Assembly (NCBI RefSeq): GCF_026016325.1 | Contig: NZ_CP087203.1 | Location: 5,270,001-5,334,000, forward strand | Reading direction: 5' to 3' | Source: Pseudomonas sp. B21-056 | GTDB lineage: Bacteria; Pseudomonadota; Gammaproteobacteria; Pseudomonadales; Pseudomonadaceae | DNA: 64,000 nucleotides | Shown: positions 35,988 through 47,205 of the stretch, in pieces | Layout of the letters: each line of letters begins with the position of its first letter | Numbering within the stretch: position 1 is the stretch's first letter | Notes under the pieces: generated by a model | Told to the model about the DNA's origin: nothing | The model's database searches: none | Seen by the model: the letters and a program-made list of their open reading frames with translations, nothing else | Program-made: the position numbers and the translations under genes

Positions 35988-36735
35988 GTTGACCGCCACA
36001 GACACTGCAGCCCGGATCGCGCTTGACCCGCAGTTCGCGGAACCGTGTGCCCAAGGCATCGATCAGCAACAGGCGCCCCACCAGCGGCTCACCAAAACCG
36101 ACCAGCAACTTCAAGGCTTCAAGCGCTTGCAGGCTGCCCACCAGGCCCACCAACGGCCCGAGCACCCCGGCTTCGCTGCAGGTCAACTCGGCTTCGCTGC
36201 CATGGCCATAGAGGCAGTGATAGCAAGGACTCTCGGGACGGCGTGGATCGAACACCGAAAGCTGGCCCTCGAGACGGATCGCCGCACCGCTGACCAACGG
36301 CTTGCCCGCCGCGACACACGCCGCGTTGACCGCTTCGCGCGTCGAGAAATTATCGGAACAGTCCAGCACCAGGTCCACCGCCGCGACCGCCGCAGCCAGG
36401 CTGTCCTCGTCCATGGCCGTCGGATGCGGCACCAGTCGAATCTCGGGATTGACCGCCGTGAGGCGACGCAGGGCCGAATCGACCTTGCTCAGGCCGACGC
36501 TGTCGGTGTCGTGGATGATCTGGCGTTGCAGGTTGGTCAGGTCGACCGTGTCGAAATCCGCCAGGTGCAGTTCACCGACGCCGGCGGCGGCCAGGTACAA
36601 CGCCACCGGCGCACCGAGGCCGCCGAGACCGACGATCAATGCACGACTCTGCTTGAGGCGCAGCTGGCCGTCGATGTCGACATGCTGCAGCAGGATCTGC
36701 CGGCTGTAGCGCAACAGCTCCTGATCGTTCAGCAC
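35980..36735 (-). CDS. moeB: Molybdopterin-synthase adenylyltransferase
   Basis: A protein of 251 residues. ATP-binding GLGGLG is at 36-41, and two CxxC zinc pairs are at C171/C174 and C243/C246. It adenylates the C-terminus of MoaD for molybdenum cofactor synthesis. The start is a GTG ([13 protein letters not shown]) with GGGG six to eight bases before it; another GTG three codons upstream is possible. It overlaps the prmC end at its start and murI at its stop, all on one transcript. Confidence 0.92.
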   Translation of the reverse strand: MLNDQELLRYSRQILLQHVDIDGQLRLKQSRALIVGLGGLGAPVALYLAAAGVGELHLADFDTVDLTNLQRQIIHDTDSVGLSKVDSALRRLTAVNPEIRLVPHPTAMDEDSLAAAVAAVDLVLDCSDNFSTREAVNAACVAAGKPLVSGAAIRLEGQLSVFDPRRPESPCYHCLYGHGSEAELTCSEAGVLGPLVGLVGSLQALEALKLLVGFGEPLVGRLLLIDALGTRFRELRVKRDPGCSVCGGQHE

Positions 36736-37559
36736 GGCAGGCACCCCAGACTGATGCGTTCATGGGCGCCCAGATCCTTGCGACTGTGGACCTCGGAGAA
36801 ACCCTGGGCCTGCAACAGATCCCGCACCGCCTCGGCCTGATCGTAACCGTGCTCGAGCATCAACCAGCCGCCCGGTGCCAGGTGATCCGGCGCCTGGGCA
36901 ATGATCGTGCGCAGATCATCGAGCCCATCCTGGCCGGCGACCAATGCACTGGCCGGCTCGAAACGCACGTCACCTTCGACCAGGTGAGGATCGGCGGCGG
37001 CAATATAAGGCGGGTTGCTGATGATCAACTCAAAACGCTCGCCATCCAACGCATTGAACCAATGGCTGCTCAACACCGTGACGTTGACCAGGTCCAGGCG
37101 CTGGCGATTGCGTTCGGCCAGGGCCACGGCCTCCAGCACCCGGTCGACCGCCGTGACCTTCCAGGCCGCACGCTCGCTGGCCAAGGCCAGGGCAATCGCA
37201 CCGCTGCCAGTGCCCAGGTCCAGGACCCTGGCCGCAGTGGCCGGCAACAAGGCCAGCGCGGTTTCCACCAACAATTCGGTATCGGGGCGCGGGATCAGCG
37301 TGTGGGGCGCGACTTCCAGGTCGAGTTTCCAGAAGCCCTGCTGCCCGAGGATATAGGCCACCGGCTCGCCGGAACGGCGGCGACGCAGGTATTCGGAAAA
37401 CAGCAGCGCGGCCTCGCTGGGCACGATCCGCTCGGGCCAGGTGTGCAGGAAGCTGCGGGACTTGCCCAGCGCAGCCGCCAGCAGCAACTCGGCATCCAGC
37501 TTTGGCGTGGGCGAATCCGGCAGCTCGGCGGCGCGTAGCAGACTGGCGATGATGGTCAT
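36729..37559 (-). CDS. prmC: Peptide chain release factor N5-glutamine methyltransferase
   Basis: A protein of 276 residues that methylates the Gln of the GGQ motif in release factors RF1 and RF2. SAM motif DLGTGSG is at 114-120 and the NPPY active-site motif at 182-185. It lies 15 bases after prfA, its own substrate gene, on the same strand, a classic pairing. Its end overlaps the moeB start region. Confidence 0.95.
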   Translation of the reverse strand: MTIIASLLRAAELPDSPTPKLDAELLLAAALGKSRSFLHTWPERIVPSEAALLFSEYLRRRRSGEPVAYILGQQGFWKLDLEVAPHTLIPRPDTELLVETALALLPATAARVLDLGTGSGAIALALASERAAWKVTAVDRVLEAVALAERNRQRLDLVNVTVLSSHWFNALDGERFELIISNPPYIAAADPHLVEGDVRFEPASALVAGQDGLDDLRTIIAQAPDHLAPGGWLMLEHGYDQAEAVRDLLQAQGFSEVHSRKDLGAHERISLGCLPC

Positions 37560-37574
37560 GTGCTTACCCTTTGT

Positions 37575-38657
37575 TTACTCGCCAATCGCAGCCAACTGGT
37601 CGGCCTGGTACTCGGCCAGCAGCGGTTCGATCACCGCATCGACACCGCCGGCCAGGATTTCATCCAGGGAATACAGGGTCAGGTTGACCCGGTGATCGGT
37701 GACCCGACCCTGGGCGAAGTTGTAGGTGCGAATACGCTCGGAGCGGTCACCCGAGCCCACCAGCAACTTGCGCTCGCTGGCAATGGCACTGGCCGCGGCA
37801 CTGGTCTGCTGGTCATTGAGCTTGGCCGACAGCCAGGCCATGGCCCGGGCCCGGTTCTTGTGCTGGGAACGCTCTTCCTGGCACTCCACCACGATGCCCG
37901 AAGGCAAGTGGGTGATGCGGATCGCCGAGTCGGTCTTGTTGACGTGCTGGCCGCCCGCGCCGGAGGAGCGGTAGGTGTCGACCCGCAGGTCCGCCGGGTT
38001 GATTTCGATGGCTTCCTGCTCGTCAGGTTCGGGCAATACCGCCACCGTGCAGGCCGAGGTATGGATACGGCCCTGGGACTCAGTGGCCGGCACGCGCTGC
38101 ACACGGTGAGCGCCTGATTCGAACTTCAGCTTGCCGTAGACGTTGTCGCCTTCGACCCGGGCGATGACTTCCTTATAGCCGCCATGCTCACCTTCGTTCT
38201 CCGACAGGATCTCCACCCGCCAGCCACGCCGTTCGGCGTAGCGCGAATACATGCGAAACAGGTCGCCGGAAAAGATCGCTGCCTCATCGCCGCCGGTACC
38301 GGCACGGATTTCCAGGAACACGTTACGCCCGTCGTTCGGGTCCTTGGGCAGCAGCATGCGTTGCAGGTTGCTTTCCAGTTCGACCAGTTGCTCCTTGGCC
38401 TCACGCACTTCCTCTACCGCCATTTCCCGCAGGTCCGGGTCGCTGTCCTTGAGCAGCGCCTGGGCACCGGCGAGGTCGTCCTGCACCTTGAGCAACTGTT
38501 TATAGGTCGCGACAATCGGCTCGACTTCCGCGTATTCCTTGGAATAGGTGCGGAACTTGTTCTGGTCGGAAATGACTTCGCCATCGCCCAGCAAGGCGGT
38601 CAGTTCTTCGAAACGATCCTGGAGGATGTCCAGTTTATTGAGCAGTGACGCTTTCAT
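37575..38657 (-). CDS. prfA: Peptide chain release factor 1
   Basis: A protein of 360 residues that reads UAA and UAG stop codons. The PxT tripeptide (PAT, 190-192) recognises the stop codon and the GGQ motif (235-237, in [14 protein letters not shown]) triggers release. Its ATG overlaps the hemA stop (one base shared in TAATG), so it is coupled to hemA translation. Length is standard for RF1. Confidence 0.97.
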   Translation of the reverse strand: MKASLLNKLDILQDRFEELTALLGDGEVISDQNKFRTYSKEYAEVEPIVATYKQLLKVQDDLAGAQALLKDSDPDLREMAVEEVREAKEQLVELESNLQRMLLPKDPNDGRNVFLEIRAGTGGDEAAIFSGDLFRMYSRYAERRGWRVEILSENEGEHGGYKEVIARVEGDNVYGKLKFESGAHRVQRVPATESQGRIHTSACTVAVLPEPDEQEAIEINPADLRVDTYRSSGAGGQHVNKTDSAIRITHLPSGIVVECQEERSQHKNRARAMAWLSAKLNDQQTSAAASAIASERKLLVGSGDRSERIRTYNFAQGRVTDHRVNLTLYSLDEILAGGVDAVIEPLLAEYQADQLAAIGE

Positions 38658-39943
38658 TACGATTTCTTATCCGAAAAGCTATCCGGTGAACCCTCACCGA
38701 GGGCAAAGAGTTCCTGGGCCATGGCCAGTGCATCGAGGCGGCCCTCGGCGGTCAGTTTCTTGAGCTGGACACTGGGGGCGTGGAGCAGTTTATTGGTCAG
38801 GCCGCGGGCCAGTTGCACCAGCACCTCTTCAGCGCTGCCGCCATTGGCCAACAGGCGCTGGGCCTTTTGCAACTCTTCATCACGCAGGCGTTCGCTCTGC
38901 TGACGATAGGCCTTGAGCACATCCACCGCGGCCAGCTCGCGCAGGCGCACCATGAAATCTTCGGCGCCGACGGTGATCATCTCTTCCGCCGCCTGGGCCG
39001 CCCCCTGCCGGCTCTTGAGGTTTTCAGCGACCACTTCGTGCAGGTCGTCGACGCTGTAGAGGTAGACGTCGTCCAGTTCACCGACTTCCGGCTCGATGTC
39101 CCGGGGTACGGCAATGTCCACCATGAAGATCGGCTTGTGCTTGCGCAGCTTCAGGGCGCTTTCCACCGCGCCCTTGCCCAGGATCGGCAACTGGCTGGCG
39201 GTGGAGCTGATGACGATGTCGCTGTGCACCAGCTCGGCCGGGATATCCGACAGCAGCACCGCATGGGCGCCGAACTGTTCTGCCAGGGTACTGGCCCGCT
39301 CCAGGGTCCGGTTGGCGACAACGATGCGCTTGACCCCCAGGTCGTGCAGGTGGCGGGCGACCAGGGTGATCGTCTCGCCGGCGCCGATCAGCAGCGCCTG
39401 ACTGCGTTGTAGATCGCTGAAAATCTGTTTTGCCAGGCTGACGGCGGCAAACGCCACGGACACCGGGTTCTCGCCGATGGCGGTGTCGGTGCGGACCTGC
39501 TTGGCGGCGTTGAACGTGGCTTGGAACAGCCGCCCCAGCAACGGACCGACGGTACCGGCCTCGCGAGCCACGGCATAGGCCGACTTCATCTGGCCGAGGA
39601 TCTGCGGTTCGCCCAGCACCAGCGAATCGAGCCCGGAGGCAACGCGCATCATGTGACGAACGGCCGCATCGTCTTCATGCACATAGGCACTGGCGCGCAG
39701 CTCTTCAAGGCTCAGATTGTGGTATTCGGCCAGCCAGCGCAGCACGGCGTCGGCCGAAATGTGATCCTGTTCTATATAGAGCTCACTGCGATTGCAGGTA
39801 GAAAGGATCGCAGCCTCGCGGCTCTCGGTGAGTCGGCAGAGCTGCTGCAGGGCCTCCACCAGCTGCTCAGGCGTAAAGGCCACGCGCTCGCGGACGTCTA
39901 CTGAAGCAGTCTTGTGGTTGATACCAAGTGCAAGGAAGGCCAT
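38657..39943 (-). CDS. hemA: Glutamyl-tRNA reductase
   Basis: A protein of 428 residues, the first committed enzyme of C5-pathway tetrapyrrole synthesis, reducing glutamyl-tRNA to glutamate-1-semialdehyde. The catalytic Cys50 is in [10 protein letters not shown], the GINHKTA motif is at 7-13, and an NADPH Rossmann motif (GAGET) is around residue 187. It heads the minus-strand operon and is divergent from the TPR lipoprotein gene, with 172 bases of shared control region. Confidence 0.96.
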   Translation of the reverse strand: MAFLALGINHKTASVDVRERVAFTPEQLVEALQQLCRLTESREAAILSTCNRSELYIEQDHISADAVLRWLAEYHNLSLEELRASAYVHEDDAAVRHMMRVASGLDSLVLGEPQILGQMKSAYAVAREAGTVGPLLGRLFQATFNAAKQVRTDTAIGENPVSVAFAAVSLAKQIFSDLQRSQALLIGAGETITLVARHLHDLGVKRIVVANRTLERASTLAEQFGAHAVLLSDIPAELVHSDIVISSTASQLPILGKGAVESALKLRKHKPIFMVDIAVPRDIEPEVGELDDVYLYSVDDLHEVVAENLKSRQGAAQAAEEMITVGAEDFMVRLRELAAVDVLKAYRQQSERLRDEELQKAQRLLANGGSAEEVLVQLARGLTNKLLHAPSVQLKKLTAEGRLDALAMAQELFALGEGSPDSFSDKKS

Positions 39944-40115
39944 TCAAGGTCGCTGATGGTGACGTGAAGCCGGCAATTGTCCTACTTCGCCAGATCCAGA
40001 ACAACCACTGCATCTCTATCGCCCTTCCTCGCTCCGTAAATCGACGGGGCGGTTATGTTTGACCGAAGGCTTGTGTCATGATGATCCGACCGCAGGTTAG
40101 TCGCCCTCTTCCTAT

Positions 40116-41840
40116 ATGAATAGATCTTCCGCGTTGCTCCTCGCTCTTGCCTTGCTCAGCGGCTGCCAGTCCATGGCCCCCGTTTCGACGGACGGTACGC
40201 CGCCGGTCGATGACAGCACCCAGGCACCTGAAAAACCCAAGGTCTACGGCTCGTTCAGCGAAGAAACCATCTTCAGCCTGTTGAGCGCCGAACTGGCAGG
40301 CCAGCGCAATCGCTTCGACATTGCGCTGGACAACTACGTGACCCAGGCCATCAATACCCAGGACCCGGGCATCTCCGAGCGGGCGTTCCGCATCGCCGAG
40401 TACCTGGGGGCCGACCAGGCCGCGCTGGATACCGCGATGATCTGGGCCCGCAATGCCCCGGACGACCTCGAAGCGCAACGCGCCGCCGCCGTGCAACTGG
40501 CACGCGCCGGGCGCTATGACGACTCCATGGCTTATATGGAGAAAGTCCTGCAGGGCAAGGGTGACACCCACTTCGATTTCCTCGCGCTGTCGGCTGCCGA
40601 TACCGACCAGGAAACCCGCAGCGGCTTGATGAAAAGCTTCGACCGGCTGCTGCAACGCCATCCGAACAACGGTCAGTTGATTTTCGGCAAGGCCCTGCTG
40701 CTGCAACAGGATGGCGACGCCCAAGGCGCCCTCACCCTGCTGGAGGACAACCCGCCGGAAGCCGGCGAAGTGGCGCCGATCCTGCTGCGTGCTCGCCTGC
40801 TGCAAGGCTTGAACCGTGGCGACGAAGCATTGCCGCTGCTGGAAAAAAGCATCAAGAAGTATCCGGACGACAAGCGCCTGCGCCTCACCTATGCCCGCAT
40901 GCTGGTGGAAAACAACCGCATGGACGATGCCAAGGTGGAGTTCTCCAGCCTGGTCCAGCAATACCCCGAAGACGACGAACTGCGTTACTCCCTGGCACTG
41001 GTCTGCCTGGAAGCCAAGGCCTGGGATGAGGCCAGGGGCTATCTGGAAGACCTGATCGCCAGGGAAAGCCATGTCGATTCGGCCCACCTGAACCTGGGGC
41101 GCATCGCAGAGGAACGCAACGACCCGGAAAGCGCGCTGCTCGAGTACGCCCAGGTCGGCCCAGGCAACGACTACCTGCCGGCGCAGTTGCGCCAGGCCGA
41201 TATCCTGATGGGCAACGGCAAGACGGCCGAAGCCCAGAGCCGCCTGGCCGTGCAGCGCGACGCCCAGCCGGACTATGGCATCCAGTTGTACCTGATCGAA
41301 GCCGAAACCCTGTCGGCCAACAATCAGAGCGACAAGGCCTGGAACGTGCTGCAACAGGCCTTGAAACAATACCCGGACGATCTGAACCTGCTGTATACCC
41401 GCGCCATGCTGGCGGAAAAACGCAACGACCTGGCCCAGATGGAAAAAGACCTGCGCCTGATCATCCAGCGCGACCCCGACAACGCCATGGCCCTCAACGC
41501 CCTCGGCTATACCCTGTCGGACCGTACCACCCGCTACGCCGAAGCCAAGGTCCTGATCGAACAGGCCCACCAGCTCAACCCGGAAGACCCGGCGGTGCTC
41601 GACAGCCTCGGCTGGGTGAATTTCCGCCTGGGCAACCTCGAAGAAGCCGAGCGCCTGCTGCGCCAGGCCCTGGAGCGTTTTCCCGATCAGGAAGTCGCCG
41701 CACACCTGGGCGAAGTCCTGTGGGCCGCCGGCAAACAACGCGAGGCCCGGCAGATCTGGAGCAAGTTCCTCAAGGACCAGCCCGACAGCCCCATCCTGCG
41801 CAGCACCATCAAACGCCTGACCGGATCAGAGACCCTTTAA
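40116..41840 (+). CDS. Tetratricopeptide-repeat lipoprotein (PA4667-like)
   Basis: A protein of 574 residues. [17 protein letters not shown] carries a lipobox LSGC (C17), so it is probably anchored in the outer membrane. The rest is a TPR superhelix, with repeats such as [18 protein letters not shown] and [12 protein letters not shown]...[10 protein letters not shown]. The protein is an uncharacterised companion of lolB in Pseudomonas; a scaffold role in the envelope is inferred. lolB starts five bases after its stop. Confidence 0.9.
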   Translation: MNRSSALLLALALLSGCQSMAPVSTDGTPPVDDSTQAPEKPKVYGSFSEETIFSLLSAELAGQRNRFDIALDNYVTQAINTQDPGISERAFRIAEYLGADQAALDTAMIWARNAPDDLEAQRAAAVQLARAGRYDDSMAYMEKVLQGKGDTHFDFLALSAADTDQETRSGLMKSFDRLLQRHPNNGQLIFGKALLLQQDGDAQGALTLLEDNPPEAGEVAPILLRARLLQGLNRGDEALPLLEKSIKKYPDDKRLRLTYARMLVENNRMDDAKVEFSSLVQQYPEDDELRYSLALVCLEAKAWDEARGYLEDLIARESHVDSAHLNLGRIAEERNDPESALLEYAQVGPGNDYLPAQLRQADILMGNGKTAEAQSRLAVQRDAQPDYGIQLYLIEAETLSANNQSDKAWNVLQQALKQYPDDLNLLYTRAMLAEKRNDLAQMEKDLRLIIQRDPDNAMALNALGYTLSDRTTRYAEAKVLIEQAHQLNPEDPAVLDSLGWVNFRLGNLEEAERLLRQALERFPDQEVAAHLGEVLWAAGKQREARQIWSKFLKDQPDSPILRSTIKRLTGSETL

Positions 41841-41844
41841 GATT

Positions 41845-42462
41845 ATGTTTTTGCGCCACCTCATCGTTTTCAGCTTCATCGCCCTGCTCGCCGGCTGTGC
41901 GGGCTTCGGTGCCCGCGAATCGGTCCAGGGCCACGGTAACCCGGCCCAGTGGCGCGAGCACAAAGAGCAACTGAGCGGCCTGGATGGCTGGCAGATCGAC
42001 GGTAAGATCGGCATCCGCGCCCCGAAAGATTCGGGTAGCGGCACGCTGTTCTGGCTGCAACGCCAGGACTACTACGACATTCGCCTGTCCGGCCCACTGG
42101 GGCGCGGCGCGGCGCGCCTGACCGGCCGGCCGGGGCAGGTTTCGCTGGAAGTCGCCAACCAGGGCCGCTACGAGGCGCCTACCCCGGAAGCCTTGCTGGA
42201 AGAGCAATTGGGCTGGAAGTTGCCGGTCTCCCATCTGACCTGGTGGGTGCGCGGGCTGCCGGCGCCGGACAGCAAAAGCCGCCTGACCCTCGACGCCGAC
42301 AGCCGCCTGTCCAACCTGGAACAGGACGACTGGCAGATCGAATACCTCAGCTATGCCCAGCAGAACGGCTACTGGCTGCCGGAGCGGATCAAGCTGCACG
42401 GCAGCGACCTCGACGTCACGCTGGTGATCAAGCAATGGCAGCCGCGCAAGCTGGGGCAATGA
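41845..42462 (+). CDS. lolB: Outer-membrane lipoprotein receptor LolB
   Basis: A protein of 205 residues with lipobox LAGC (C18). It is the outer-membrane acceptor that receives lipoproteins from LolA and inserts them. The body ([38 protein letters not shown]) matches LolB. It sits in the conserved TPR-lolB-ispE order; ispE begins one base after its stop. Confidence 0.95.
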   Translation: MFLRHLIVFSFIALLAGCAGFGARESVQGHGNPAQWREHKEQLSGLDGWQIDGKIGIRAPKDSGSGTLFWLQRQDYYDIRLSGPLGRGAARLTGRPGQVSLEVANQGRYEAPTPEALLEEQLGWKLPVSHLTWWVRGLPAPDSKSRLTLDADSRLSNLEQDDWQIEYLSYAQQNGYWLPERIKLHGSDLDVTLVIKQWQPRKLGQ

Positions 42463-42463
42463 C

Positions 42464-43315
42464 ATGACCGCTGTGCGCCTGACCCTGCCCTCCCCGGCCA
42501 AGCTCAACCTGATGTTGCACATCCTGGGTCGTCGTCCGGACGGTTACCACGAGCTACAGACGATTTTCCAGTTCCTGGACTACGGCGATGAAATCACCTT
42601 CGCCGTGCGCCAGGACGGTGTCATTTGCCTGCACACCGAGTTCGAAGGCGTTCCCCACGACAGCAACCTGATCGTCAAGGCCGCAAAAAAACTCCAGGAG
42701 CAATCCGGTTGTCCGCTGGGCATCGACATCTGGATCGAAAAAATCCTGCCCATGGGCGGCGGTATCGGTGGCGGCAGCTCGAATGCGGCGACGACCCTGC
42801 TCGGGCTCAATCACCTGTGGCAGTTGGATTGGGACGTGGATCAACTGGCGGCGCTGGGCCTGACGCTGGGGGCCGACGTGCCGGTTTTCGTGCGTGGCCA
42901 CGCGGCTTTTGCCGAGGGCGTCGGGGAAAAACTCACGCCGGTGGAACCCGAGGAACCCTGGTACCTCGTACTGGTGCCGCAAGTCTCTGTAAGTACAGCA
43001 GAAATTTTTTCAGATCCACTGTTGACACGTAACTCTCCTCCCATTAAAGTGCGCCCCGTTCCCAAGGGAAACAGTCGAAATGACTGCTTGCCGGTGGTAG
43101 CAAGGCGTTACCCAGATGTTCGTAACGCTTTGAATTTGTTAGGTAAATTTACCGAAGCAAAACTCACCGGAACTGGAAGTTGTGTGTTTGGGGGCTTCCC
43201 AAGCAAAGCTGAAGCTGATAAAGTCTCGGCCCTTCTGACAGAGACCCTTACAGGGTTTGTAGCGAAAGGAAGCAACGTTTCGATGTTGCATCGCAAGCTG
43301 CAAAGTCTGCTCTAA
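42464..43315 (+). CDS. ispE: 4-diphosphocytidyl-2-C-methyl-D-erythritol kinase
   Basis: A GHMP kinase of 283 residues in the MEP isoprenoid pathway. K13 lies in PSPAKLNL, the ATP loop [13 protein letters not shown] at 96-108, and the catalytic Asp in LGADVPVFV at D138. The last ~100 codons (from about 43000) are visibly more AT-rich and use rarer codons (TTA, AGT, GTA, AAA) than the first part, and contain a strong promoter-like sequence. The protein remains full-length and family-like. It is cotranscribed with lolB and leads into tRNA-Gln and prs. Confidence 0.95.
   Translation: MTAVRLTLPSPAKLNLMLHILGRRPDGYHELQTIFQFLDYGDEITFAVRQDGVICLHTEFEGVPHDSNLIVKAAKKLQEQSGCPLGIDIWIEKILPMGGGIGGGSSNAATTLLGLNHLWQLDWDVDQLAALGLTLGADVPVFVRGHAAFAEGVGEKLTPVEPEEPWYLVLVPQVSVSTAEIFSDPLLTRNSPPIKVRPVPKGNSRNDCLPVVARRYPDVRNALNLLGKFTEAKLTGTGSCVFGGFPSKAEADKVSALLTETLTGFVAKGSNVSMLHRKLQSLL
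43022..43050 (+). promoter_or_regulatory. Sigma70 promoter inside ispE (for tRNA-Gln and prs)
   Basis: TTGACA (43022-43027), a 17-base spacer and TAAAGT (43045-43050) give a perfect -35 and a four-of-six -10. It reads toward tRNA-Gln and prs, about 300 bases ahead. It would decouple tRNA and PRPP-synthase expression from the lolB-ispE transcript. Confidence 0.65.
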
Positions 43316-43322
43316 AAGGAAT

Positions 43323-43339
43323 CGAGTGCTAGGCACTCG
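43323..43339 (+). other. Small hairpin just upstream of tRNA-Gln
   Basis: CGAGTGC, loop TAG, GCACTCG: a perfect 7-bp stem between the ispE stop and the tRNA 5' end. There is no T run, so it is more likely a processing or stability structure for the tRNA precursor than a terminator. Confidence 0.5.
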
Positions 43340-43352
43340 CAGCAACAGATAC

Positions 43353-43427
43353 AGGGGCGTCGCCAAGCGGTAAGGCAGCAGGTTTTGATCCTGCCATGCG
43401 TTGGTTCGAATCCAGCCGCCCCTGCCA
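43353..43427 (+). tRNA. tRNA-Gln (anticodon TTG)
   Basis: A 75-base cloverleaf. The acceptor stem AGGGGCG/CGCCCCT is fully paired, with discriminator G and encoded CCA. The anticodon arm GCAGG-TTTTGAT-CCTGC places TTG in the anticodon position, and the T arm contains GGTTCGAATCC. It lies between ispE and prs, as in other pseudomonads. Confidence 0.97.
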
Positions 43428-43474
43428 TTTTCCTATACTCATCCAGGTATACCCTCAGCCTTCAGGTACTGCGC

Positions 43475-44416
43475 GTGTCCAAGATGATGGTCTTTACGGG
43501 GAACGCTAACCCCGATCTGGCTCGGCGTGTCGTACGTCAGCTGCATATCCCTCTCGGTGACATTTCTGTCGGTAAGTTCTCCGACGGCGAAATCACTGCC
43601 GAGATCAATGAAAACGTTCGCGGTAAAGACGTCTTCATTATTCAGCCGACTTGCGCTCCGACCAACGATAACCTGATGGAACTCGTCGTGATGGCTGATG
43701 CCTTCCGCCGTTCCTCGGCTACTCGTATCACTGCTGTTATTCCTTACTTTGGTTATGCCCGCCAGGATCGCCGTCCGCGTTCCGCGCGTGTGGCAATCAG
43801 CGCGAAAGTCGTGGCTGACATGCTCACCGTCGTCGGTATCGACCGTGTGCTCACGGTTGACCTGCATGCTGACCAGATCCAGGGCTTCTTCGATATTCCC
43901 GTGGACAACATCTACGGCTCCCCGGTCCTGGTGGATGACATTGAAGATCAGCGCTTCGAAAACCTGATGATCGTGTCCCCGGACATTGGCGGCGTCGTGC
44001 GTGCACGTGCGGTGGCCAAATCCCTGGGCGTTGATCTGGGTATCATCGACAAACGCCGTGAGAAAGCCAATCACTCCGAAGTGATGCATATCATCGGCGA
44101 CGTCGAAGGGCGTACCTGTATCCTGGTTGACGACATGGTCGACACCGCCGGCACCCTGTGCCATGCGGCCAAGGCCTTGAAAGAGCATGGCGCTGCCAAG
44201 GTCTTTGCCTACTGCACACACCCTGTGCTGTCGGGTCGGGCAATCGAGAACATTGAGAATTCCGTGCTGGACGAGCTGGTGGTGACCAACACCATCCCGC
44301 TGTCCGCTGCTGCACAAGCCTGTGTCCGTATCCGTCAACTGGATATCGCGCCGGTGGTTGCCGAGGCGGTTCGCCGCATCAGCAATGAAGAATCGATCAG
44401 CGCGATGTTCCGCTAA
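43475..44416 (+). CDS. prs: Ribose-phosphate pyrophosphokinase (PRPP synthase)
   Basis: A protein of 313 residues making PRPP from ribose-5-phosphate and ATP; PRPP feeds hpt and upp encoded earlier. The start is a GTG ([20 protein letters not shown]), chosen because it gives the exact family N-terminus and length; the frame is open upstream through the tRNA. The PRPP-binding loop [14 protein letters not shown] is at about 214-227, and [16 protein letters not shown] forms the flexible catalytic region. A strong terminator follows. Confidence 0.96.
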   Translation: MSKMMVFTGNANPDLARRVVRQLHIPLGDISVGKFSDGEITAEINENVRGKDVFIIQPTCAPTNDNLMELVVMADAFRRSSATRITAVIPYFGYARQDRRPRSARVAISAKVVADMLTVVGIDRVLTVDLHADQIQGFFDIPVDNIYGSPVLVDDIEDQRFENLMIVSPDIGGVVRARAVAKSLGVDLGIIDKRREKANHSEVMHIIGDVEGRTCILVDDMVDTAGTLCHAAKALKEHGAAKVFAYCTHPVLSGRAIENIENSVLDELVVTNTIPLSAAAQACVRIRQLDIAPVVAEAVRRISNEESISAMFR

Positions 44417-44454
44417 GGGCCCTGCCCTTACATGACACCTCGTTGACGAAAAGC

Positions 44455-44492
44455 GCCCCGCCCCAACACTCATGTTGGGGCGGGGCTTTTTT
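44455..44492 (+). terminator. Intrinsic terminator after prs
   Basis: A perfect 14-bp stem (GCCCCGCCCCAACA / TGTTGGGGCGGGGC), loop CTCA, followed by six T. It separates prs from rplY. Confidence 0.96.
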
Positions 44493-44553
44493 GCCCATCC
44501 GCTTTGACGTCGGTCGCAGACGTCACCCGGAATGGCTATTTTGGAGATACAAA

Positions 44554-45153
44554 ATGACTGATTTCATCCTGAACGCCCAAGCGCGTACCGACCTGGGGAA
44601 AGGTGCGAGCCGCCGCCTGCGTCGTCTCGCCAGCCAGGTTCCTGCCGTTGTATACGGTGGTGACAAGGCCCCTGAGTCCATCACCATGCTGGCCAAGGAA
44701 GTTGCCAAGCTGTTCGAAGACGAGGCTGCTTTCAGCCACGTAATCGAGCTGAACGTTGATGGCAAGAAGCAGAACGTCATCGTTAAAGCGATGCAGCGTC
44801 ACCCGGCCAAGCAGTTCATCATGCACGCCGACTTCATTCGCGTCGTGGCTGGTCAGAAACTGACCGCTACCGTTCCAGTGCACTTCATCAACGAAGCTGC
44901 CCCGGTCAAGAAAGGCGGCGAAATCTCGCACGTAACTTCCGAGCTGGAAGTTTCCTGCCTGCCGAAAGACCTGCCTGAGTTCATCGAAGTCGACCTGGCT
45001 GACGCCGAAATCGGCACCATCGTTCATCTGTCTGACCTCAAGGCCCCTAAAGGCGTTGAGTTCGTTGCCCTGGCACACGGTGATGACAAGGCTGTTGCCA
45101 ACGTCCACGCTCCACGTGTTGCTCCAGAAGCTACCGAAGGCGCTGCAGAGTAA
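44554..45153 (+). CDS. rplY: 50S ribosomal protein L25 (Ctc family)
   Basis: A protein of 199 residues. The N-terminal L25 domain ([20 protein letters not shown]) binds 5S rRNA; the C-terminal TL5/Ctc domain (about 95-190) is the longer form usual in Pseudomonas. Codon use shows the strong bias of ribosomal genes. TTGGAG precedes the ATG at 44554; an in-frame extension of 37 residues runs back into the prs terminator and is not real. pth follows. Confidence 0.96.
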   Translation: MTDFILNAQARTDLGKGASRRLRRLASQVPAVVYGGDKAPESITMLAKEVAKLFEDEAAFSHVIELNVDGKKQNVIVKAMQRHPAKQFIMHADFIRVVAGQKLTATVPVHFINEAAPVKKGGEISHVTSELEVSCLPKDLPEFIEVDLADAEIGTIVHLSDLKAPKGVEFVALAHGDDKAVANVHAPRVAPEATEGAAE

Positions 45154-45315
45154 TTTCACTCTGTCGCCGGAGTGACCGGGAAACATCGCGGACTGTAACG
45201 TAGCGAGACAGCGGGCGGGCACGCGAAGTTTACTTAACGGTAGATCCGCAATGTTCGTCCACTGTCGCCACCGTCTGACCGCGACGTTATCCACACTCCA
45301 GGAAGGGCCCCTATC

Positions 45316-45900
45316 GTGACTGCCATCAAACTGATCGTTGGCCTGGGAAATCCAGGCACCGAATACGAACAGACCCGGCATAACGCAGGGGCCCTTTTTG
45401 TTGAGCGCATCGCGCACGCACAAGGCGTCAGCCTGGCGGCCGATCGCAAGTATTTCGGCCTGACCGGACGCTTCTCGCATCAAGGTCAGGATGTTCGCCT
45501 GTTGATCCCCACCACCTACATGAACCGCAGCGGCCAGGCCGTGGCGGCATTGGCTGGTTTCTTTCGCATCAAGCCTGAAGAAATCCTGGTGGCCCACGAC
45601 GAACTCGATCTGCCTCCGGGCGTTGCCAAGCTCAAGCAGGGCGGCGGCCATGGCGGTCACAACGGGTTGCGCGACATCATCGCGCAGCTGGGTAACCAGA
45701 ATACCTTTTACCGCCTGCGGCTTGGCATCGGCCACCCGGGCGTCGCCAGCATGGTTTCAAATTTTGTCCTGGGTCGCGCGCCTCGCGCCGAACAGGAAAA
45801 ACTCGATGCCAGCATCGACTTTGCCCTCGGCGTGCTGCCGGATATCCTCGCCGGTGAATGGAACCGCGCGATGAAAAACCTGCACAGCCAGAAGGCCTGA
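45316..45900 (+). CDS. pth: Peptidyl-tRNA hydrolase
   Basis: A protein of 194 residues that recycles peptidyl-tRNA released early from ribosomes. The start is GTG ([17 protein letters not shown]). The catalytic His22 is in QTRHNAG, N10-type GLGNPG loop and the [11 protein letters not shown] motif (about 92-102) are present. About 160 bases separate it from rplY; ychF follows after 21 bases, so pth-ychF are likely cotranscribed. Confidence 0.95.
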   Translation: MTAIKLIVGLGNPGTEYEQTRHNAGALFVERIAHAQGVSLAADRKYFGLTGRFSHQGQDVRLLIPTTYMNRSGQAVAALAGFFRIKPEEILVAHDELDLPPGVAKLKQGGGHGGHNGLRDIIAQLGNQNTFYRLRLGIGHPGVASMVSNFVLGRAPRAEQEKLDASIDFALGVLPDILAGEWNRAMKNLHSQKA

Positions 45901-45921
45901 CTCTTACCGAGGGGAAACACC

Positions 45922-47022
45922 ATGGGATTCAATTGCGGCATCGTCGGCCTGCCTAACGTCGGCAAGTCCACCCTGTTCAACGCCCTGACCAAGTCCGGTA
46001 TCGCGGCCGAGAACTTCCCCTTCTGCACGATCGAGCCGAACAGCGGTATCGTGCCGATGCCGGATTCGCGCCTGGACGCACTGGCGGCCATCGTCAACCC
46101 CAAGCGCATCCTGCCGACCACCATGGAGTTCGTCGACATCGCCGGCCTCGTTGCCGGCGCCTCGAAAGGTGAAGGCCTGGGCAACAAATTCCTGGCCAAC
46201 ATCCGTGAAACCGATGCCATCGCCCACGTGGTGCGCTGCTTCGAAGACGAGAACGTGATTCACGTCTCCAACAGCGTCGACCCGAAGCGCGACATCGAGA
46301 TCATCGACCTGGAACTGATCTTCGCCGACCTCGACAGCTGCGAAAAACAACTGCAGAAAGTCGCCCGCAACGCCAAGGGTGGCGACAAGGATGCCGTGGT
46401 CCAGAAAGGCCTGCTGGAGCAATTGATCGCTCACTTCACCGAAGGCAAGCCTGCGCGCAGCCTGATGAAGAACATGAGCACCGACGAGAAGCTGGTGATC
46501 AAGGGCTTCCACCTGCTGACCACCAAGCCGGTCATGTACATCGCCAACGTCGCTGAAGACGGTTTCGAGAACAACCCACACCTGGACGTGGTCAAGGCCA
46601 TCGCCGAAGAAGAAGGTGCCGTGGTGGTTCCGGTCTGCAACAAGATCGAAGCGGAAATCGCCGAGCTGGACGACGGCGAAGAGAAAGACATGTTCCTCGA
46701 GGCCCTGGGCCTGGAAGAGCCTGGCCTGAACCGTGTGATCCGCGCCGGCTATGAAATGCTTCACCTGCAGACCTACTTCACCGCCGGTGTCGAAGAAGTC
46801 CGCGCCTGGACCGTGCGCGTCGGTGCCACCGCACCACAAGCCGCCGGCGTGATCCACACCGACTTCGAAAAAGGCTTCATCCGTGCCGAAGTGATCGCGT
46901 ACAACGACTTCATCCAGTACAAGGGCGAAGCCGGTGCCAAGGAAGCCGGTAAATGGCGCCTGGAAGGCAAGGAATACATCGTCAAGGATGGCGACGTGAT
47001 GCACTTCCGCTTTAACGTCTGA
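45922..47022 (+). CDS. ychF: Redox-regulated ATPase YchF (Obg-family)
   Basis: A protein of 366 residues. P-loop [14 protein letters not shown] is near 9-22; the specificity motif is NKIEAE (about 235-240, non-canonical for GTP), explaining the ATP preference of YchF/OLA1. A C-terminal TGS domain ends in [12 protein letters not shown]. It binds ribosomes and is linked to stress and catalase regulation in E. coli. GAGGGGAAACACC precedes the ATG. An intrinsic terminator follows. Confidence 0.96.
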   Translation: MGFNCGIVGLPNVGKSTLFNALTKSGIAAENFPFCTIEPNSGIVPMPDSRLDALAAIVNPKRILPTTMEFVDIAGLVAGASKGEGLGNKFLANIRETDAIAHVVRCFEDENVIHVSNSVDPKRDIEIIDLELIFADLDSCEKQLQKVARNAKGGDKDAVVQKGLLEQLIAHFTEGKPARSLMKNMSTDEKLVIKGFHLLTTKPVMYIANVAEDGFENNPHLDVVKAIAEEEGAVVVPVCNKIEAEIAELDDGEEKDMFLEALGLEEPGLNRVIRAGYEMLHLQTYFTAGVEEVRAWTVRVGATAPQAAGVIHTDFEKGFIRAEVIAYNDFIQYKGEAGAKEAGKWRLEGKEYIVKDGDVMHFRFNV

Positions 47023-47036
47023 CGTTATGGGTATCG

Positions 47037-47066
47037 AAAAAGCCGCGTTGATTCGCGGCTTTTTCA
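47037..47066 (+). terminator. Intrinsic terminator after ychF
   Basis: AAAAAGCCGCG, loop TTGATT, CGCGGCTTTTT: a GC-rich stem followed by a T run 15 bases after the stop codon. Confidence 0.93.
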
Positions 47067-47099
47067 TGGGCGCTGTACTAGCCCGACATGAGCAGCATC

Positions 47100-47193
47100 C
47101 CTGTGGGAGCGAGCCTGCTCGCGATAGCGGTGGGTCAGGCGATATTGATGCTGACTGTTGCGCCGCTATCGCGAGCAGGCTCGCTCCCACAGG
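47100..47193. repeat. REPIN, perfect 31-base arms
   Basis: Arms at 47100-47130 (CCTGTGGGAGCGAGCCTGCT...) and 47163-47193 are exact inverted copies around a 32-base spacer, between the convergent ychF and a hypothetical gene. Confidence 0.95.
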
Positions 47194-47205
47194 TGTCATG
47201 GCTGA

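Noticed and set aside
40053..41738. Open frame of 561 codons opposite the TPR lipoprotein
   Set aside because: The plus-strand gene has a lipobox, TPR repeats and conserved context; the antisense frame is repetitive shadow coding.
43385..43474. Upstream extension of prs through the tRNA-Gln gene
   Set aside because: It would translate tRNA sequence; the GTG at 43475 gives the exact family length and N-terminus.
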